The position numbers and the translations under genes were made by a program. The notes under the pieces are model-generated. The model did no database searches. It had not been told where the DNA came from and worked only from the letters and a program-made list of their open reading frames with translations. From Methanobacteriota archaeon (lineage in GTDB: Archaea > Thermoplasmatota > E2 > JACPAO01): a DNA stretch of 32,611 bases. Shown here piece after piece: positions 29,980 through 32,611 of the stretch (positions are counted from its first letter, which is position 1; every line of letters starts with the position of its first letter). The DNA lies in the NCBI GenBank assembly GCA_016180755.1, contig JACPAO010000021.1, positions 6,496 through 39,106 of the forward strand. The letters are read 5' to 3'.

Positions 29980-32487
29980 ATGAAGAACGAAGACGTCGCG
30001 GCCATCGCGAACCAGGACTACAAGTGGGGCTTCGTGAGCCCCCTCGACGAGGACACGCTGCCGCCCGGGCTCAACGAGGACGTCGTGCGGCTAATCAGCC
30101 AGAAGAAAGGGGAACCCGAGTGGCTCCTCGAATGGCGCCTCAAGGCGTACCGTCACTGGCGCAAGATGAAGGAACCCACCTGGCAGAACGTGCACTACCC
30201 TACGATCGACTACGAGGCGATCCGCTACTATTCCGCTCCCAAGAAGAAGAACCTCAAGTCGATGGACGAGGTCGATCCCGAGGTCAAGAAGACGTTCGAG
30301 AAGCTCGGGATCCCGCTCGAGGAGCAGAAGTTCCTTGCGGGCGTCGCCGTGGACGCCGTCATCGACTCCGCGAGCGTCACGACGACCTTCAAGAAGCAGC
30401 TTGGCGAGAAGGGAATCATCTTCTGCAGCTTCAGCGAGGCCGTCCGCGAGCATCCGGACCTCGTCAAGAAATACCTAGGCTCGGTCGTCCCGTACAACGA
30501 CAACTTCTTCGCGGCCCTCAACTCGGCCGTGTTCAGCGACGGAAGCTTCGCCTACATCCCCCCGGGCGTCCGATGCCCCGTCGAGCTTTCGACGTACTTC
30601 CGCATCAACGCGGCCGGGACGGGCCAGTTCGAGCGGACGTTGATCGTGGCGGAAAAGGGGAGCTACGTGAGCTACCTCGAAGGATGTCTTCCCGAATGGG
30701 AAGAGGTCAGCACCGGCGACCGGATGAAGCCCGTCTGGGACCTCGAGATCGGCGACACGGTCATGGACGGCCGCGGGCAGGAGACGAAGATCGCCAAGGT
30801 CATGCAGCGGTTCTACGACGGCCCGATGCACGAGATTGTCCCGCACAGCTCGGGAAACCGCTTCTTCGCGACGAGCGAACACCCGGTCCTCGTCCTCAAA
30901 GCCAGCAAGGTGCGACGCCGGAAGCGGGGCGCCCAACGGAGCGGGGACGTGCGCAAAGGCGCGCTCTCGAGGGTGGAGCCCGAGTTCATTCGCGCGTCGG
31001 ACGTGACGACGGGCGACTTTCTCGTGTATCCCATCAACAAACTGAGCCGCGAGGACCCGACGCTCTCCGACGACTTCCTCCGACTCCTCGGATGGTACGT
31101 CGCGGAAGGCTGCGCGACCAAGTTCAATGGATACCCGGCGCTCGAGTTCTCCCTAGGTTCTCACGAACCTGAGAACGTCGCCGACGTCTCGCGCCTCATC
31201 GAAGCCGTGGTCGGCAAGAAGCCCTCCGTCACACGCGACGAGAAACGTCCCGGCGTGTACCTCGTCGTCTACTCCAAGGAATTCAGCGACCTCATGGTGA
31301 AGCACGGCGGCAAGTACGCCGAGCAGAAGCGTTTCAGCAAGGCCGTCATGGACCTTCCGCCCGAGCGACAGCAGCTCGTCCTCGATACGTACTACAAGGG
31401 CGATGGGTGCGTCGGGAAACGGGGCCGGCTCGTCGATATCCGCGTGACGACGGTCTCCCGGGAGCTCGCGTTCCAAGTGCAGGAGATGCTGACGCGCAAG
31501 GGCATCTTCGGTTGCGTCAACGAACAGCCGGGCTACGCCGAGACCATGAAGGACGGGCGCACGATCACCCACGCTCGAAAGTACTGCGTGTACTACGCGC
31601 AGAACCCCCGCAGCCGCCGAGTCACGCGGCGCGGCGACGCATTCCTCGTTCCCGTGCGGAAGGTCTCCGCCAAGCCCTACCAGGGCCTCGTTTTCAACTT
31701 TGAGACCGAGGGCGAACCCCACACGTACAACGTGAAGGGTTTTGTCACCCACAACTGCACCGCCCCCATGCGTGACGAGAACCAGCTCCACGCGGCCGTC
31801 GTGGAACTCATCGCGCTCGACGACGCGGAGATCAAGTACAGCACGATCCAGAACTGGTACCCAGGCGACAAGGAAGGAAAGGGCGGAATCTACAACTTCG
31901 TCACGAAGCGCGGCAAATGCCTCGGACGCAAGAGCAAGATCAGCTGGTGCCAGGTCGAGACCGGTTCCGCGATCACGTGGAAGTACCCCAGCTGCATCCT
32001 GCAAGGCGACGAATCGCAGGGCGAGTTCTACTCGGTTGCCCTCACGAACCATCATCAGCAGGCCGACACGGGGACCAAGATGATCCACATCGGCAAGAAC
32101 ACGAAGTCCACGATCATCAGCAAAGGGATCTCCGCCGGCTTCGGCCAGAACACCTACCGCGGCCAGGTCAAGATCCTCCCGGGCGCGTCCGGCGCGCGCA
32201 ACTACAGCCAGTGCGATTCGCTGCTTCTTGGCGACAAGTGCGGCGCGCACACGTTCCCCTACATCGAGGTCAAGAACCCGACGGCCCAGATGGAGCACGA
32301 GGCCACGACGAGCAAGATCAGCGAAGAGCAGCTCTTCTACCTCAAGCAGCGCGGGATCTCGGAGGAGGACGCCGTGAACCTCATCGTGAATGGGTTCTGC
32401 AAGGACGTCTTCCTCAACCTCCCCATGGAGTTCGCGGTCGAGGCGCAGAAACTCCTCGGCGTCCAGCTCGAGGGGTCGGTCGGTTAG
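29980..32487 (+). CDS. sufB: Fe-S cluster scaffold protein SufB, interrupted by an intein
   Basis: SufB with SufC and SufD assembles iron-sulfur clusters in the cytoplasm. From ATG 29980 the precursor has 835 residues, of which 357 are an intein; the joined host protein is 478 residues, the normal SufB length. The GTG at 29893 would add 29 Pro/Ser-rich residues not expected in the family. Host features: YKWGFVSPLDEDTLPPGLNE start, SFAYIPPGVRCPVELSTYF, GCTAPMRDENQLHAAVVEL after splicing (its Cys corresponds to E. coli Cys254), YSQCDSLL (Cys405 equivalent) and QMEHEATTSK (His433/Glu434 equivalents). The intein sits just before the Cys254 equivalent, so SufB is probably inactive until spliced. 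Two operator-like palindromes and two TATA boxes precede it. sufC follows after 22 bases. Confidence 0.97.
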   Translation: MKNEDVAAIANQDYKWGFVSPLDEDTLPPGLNEDVVRLISQKKGEPEWLLEWRLKAYRHWRKMKEPTWQNVHYPTIDYEAIRYYSAPKKKNLKSMDEVDPEVKKTFEKLGIPLEEQKFLAGVAVDAVIDSASVTTTFKKQLGEKGIIFCSFSEAVREHPDLVKKYLGSVVPYNDNFFAALNSAVFSDGSFAYIPPGVRCPVELSTYFRINAAGTGQFERTLIVAEKGSYVSYLEGCLPEWEEVSTGDRMKPVWDLEIGDTVMDGRGQETKIAKVMQRFYDGPMHEIVPHSSGNRFFATSEHPVLVLKASKVRRRKRGAQRSGDVRKGALSRVEPEFIRASDVTTGDFLVYPINKLSREDPTLSDDFLRLLGWYVAEGCATKFNGYPALEFSLGSHEPENVADVSRLIEAVVGKKPSVTRDEKRPGVYLVVYSKEFSDLMVKHGGKYAEQKRFSKAVMDLPPERQQLVLDTYYKGDGCVGKRGRLVDIRVTTVSRELAFQVQEMLTRKGIFGCVNEQPGYAETMKDGRTITHARKYCVYYAQNPRSRRVTRRGDAFLVPVRKVSAKPYQGLVFNFETEGEPHTYNVKGFVTHNCTAPMRDENQLHAAVVELIALDDAEIKYSTIQNWYPGDKEGKGGIYNFVTKRGKCLGRKSKISWCQVETGSAITWKYPSCILQGDESQGEFYSVALTNHHQQADTGTKMIHIGKNTKSTIISKGISAGFGQNTYRGQVKILPGASGARNYSQCDSLLLGDKCGAHTFPYIEVKNPTAQMEHEATTSKISEEQLFYLKQRGISEEDAVNLIVNGFCKDVFLNLPMEFAVEAQKLLGVQLEGSVG
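30685..31755 (+). other. Intein with LAGLIDADG homing endonuclease, within SufB
   Basis: A 357-residue in-frame insertion bounded by Cys1 (CLPEWEEV) and the terminal His-Asn of FVTHN, followed by Cys+1 of the host. Splicing block A is CLPEWEEVSTGDRMKPVWDL; block B is FFATSEHPVLVL with the T-x-x-H pattern; block F is in PYQGLVFNFETEG...HTYNVKGFVTHN. Between them two dodecapeptide-like motifs, LLGWYVAEG and LDTYYKGDG, keep the catalytic acids Glu and Asp, so the homing endonuclease may be active. All residues required for standard class 1 splicing are present. No frameshift is seen, so it is probably functional. Mycobacterial SufB is a known intein host with a similar-sized element. Confidence 0.95.
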
Positions 32488-32509
32488 CTACACACGGTGG
32501 GAACCAACG

Positions 32510-32611
32510 ATGGCGACTCCTCTTCTCGAGATCAAGGACCTGCACGCGAACGTCGCGGGGAACAAGATCCTCAACGGCCTCAACCTCACGATCCACGACG
32601 GCGAGGTCCAC
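32510..32611 (+). CDS. sufC: SufC ATPase, N-terminal fragment (cut by contig edge)
   Basis: The first 34 residues from ATG 32510, starting MATPLLEIKDLHANVAGNKI and continuing LNGLNLTIHDGEVH. This is the standard beginning of SufC, the ABC-type ATPase of the Suf complex, before its Walker A motif. The gene runs off the end of the window. It is 22 bases after sufB, so the two form one operon; sufD is expected beyond the edge. Confidence 0.9.
   Translation, partial: MATPLLEIKDLHANVAGNKILNGLNLTIHDGEVH

Noticed and set aside
1-32611. CRISPR array or rRNA genes
   Set aside because: No regularly spaced direct repeats and no rRNA-like conserved segments were seen; the 14-mer copies are too short and irregularly spaced.

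Overview
This window is a high-GC archaeal contig, probably from a metagenome. The archaeal assignment rests on a two-AAA-domain Cdc48/VAT ATPase, an Hjc-type Holliday junction resolvase next to RNase HII, an archaeal-type phosphoglycolate phosphatase, TATA boxes about 25-45 bases ahead of starts, and many lipobox or C-terminally anchored surface proteins. A Thermoplasmatota-like (euryarchaeal) origin is my best guess; no rRNA or other marker in the window settles it. The contig opens with 15 G residues, which look like a sequencing artefact.

Layout. 1-5.2 kb: single genes separated by copies of one 14-base repeat (CCTAGTGCCTAACT): a frameshifted surface lipoprotein, phosphoglycolate phosphatase, a putative DNA-binding protein, a small unknown protein, a PRC-barrel protein, a lipoprotein and two small membrane proteins. 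5.5-7.2 kb: a Thr-rich anchored surface protein, two membrane proteins and the tail of a TnpB transposon gene. 7.2-13.3 kb: cdc48, a divergent gamma carbonic anhydrase, a PrcB-like lipoprotein, a DUF1015 protein, pdxT and a DEDDh exonuclease. 13.3-15.9 kb: rhomboid protease (flanked by two more repeat copies), VOC protein, Hjc and RNase HII. 16-18.3 kb: an NfeD-stomatin operon and a convergent anchored CxCH protein. 18.4-22 kb: three surface proteins. 22-24.4 kb: an ABC-2 exporter and a double-ACT protein. 24.5-27.7 kb: a tight run of five genes from cobalamin adenosyltransferase through endonuclease III to a metallo-beta-lactamase-fold hydrolase. 27.7-29.7 kb: two thiol redox proteins on either side of a lipoprotein. 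29.7 kb to the end: a suf iron-sulfur assembly operon (sufB with an intein, then sufC cut by the contig edge) behind two TTAGG-N4-CCTAA palindromes resembling DtxR-family sites.

The points most worth a second look are: (i) the 14-base repeat, eight perfect and two degenerate copies, all between genes or at gene ends, in mixed orientation, supplying stop codons to four genes; (ii) the SufB intein placed directly before the cysteine corresponding to E. coli Cys254, with a paired metal-regulator-like operator upstream; (iii) three genes whose frames or starts are broken near homopolymers or the repeat; (iv) two distant Thr-rich surface proteins sharing a C-terminal sorting-like segment.

Most intergenic gaps are under 150 bases. 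The longest, 29723-29979, holds the suf control region. No tRNA, rRNA or CRISPR array was found.
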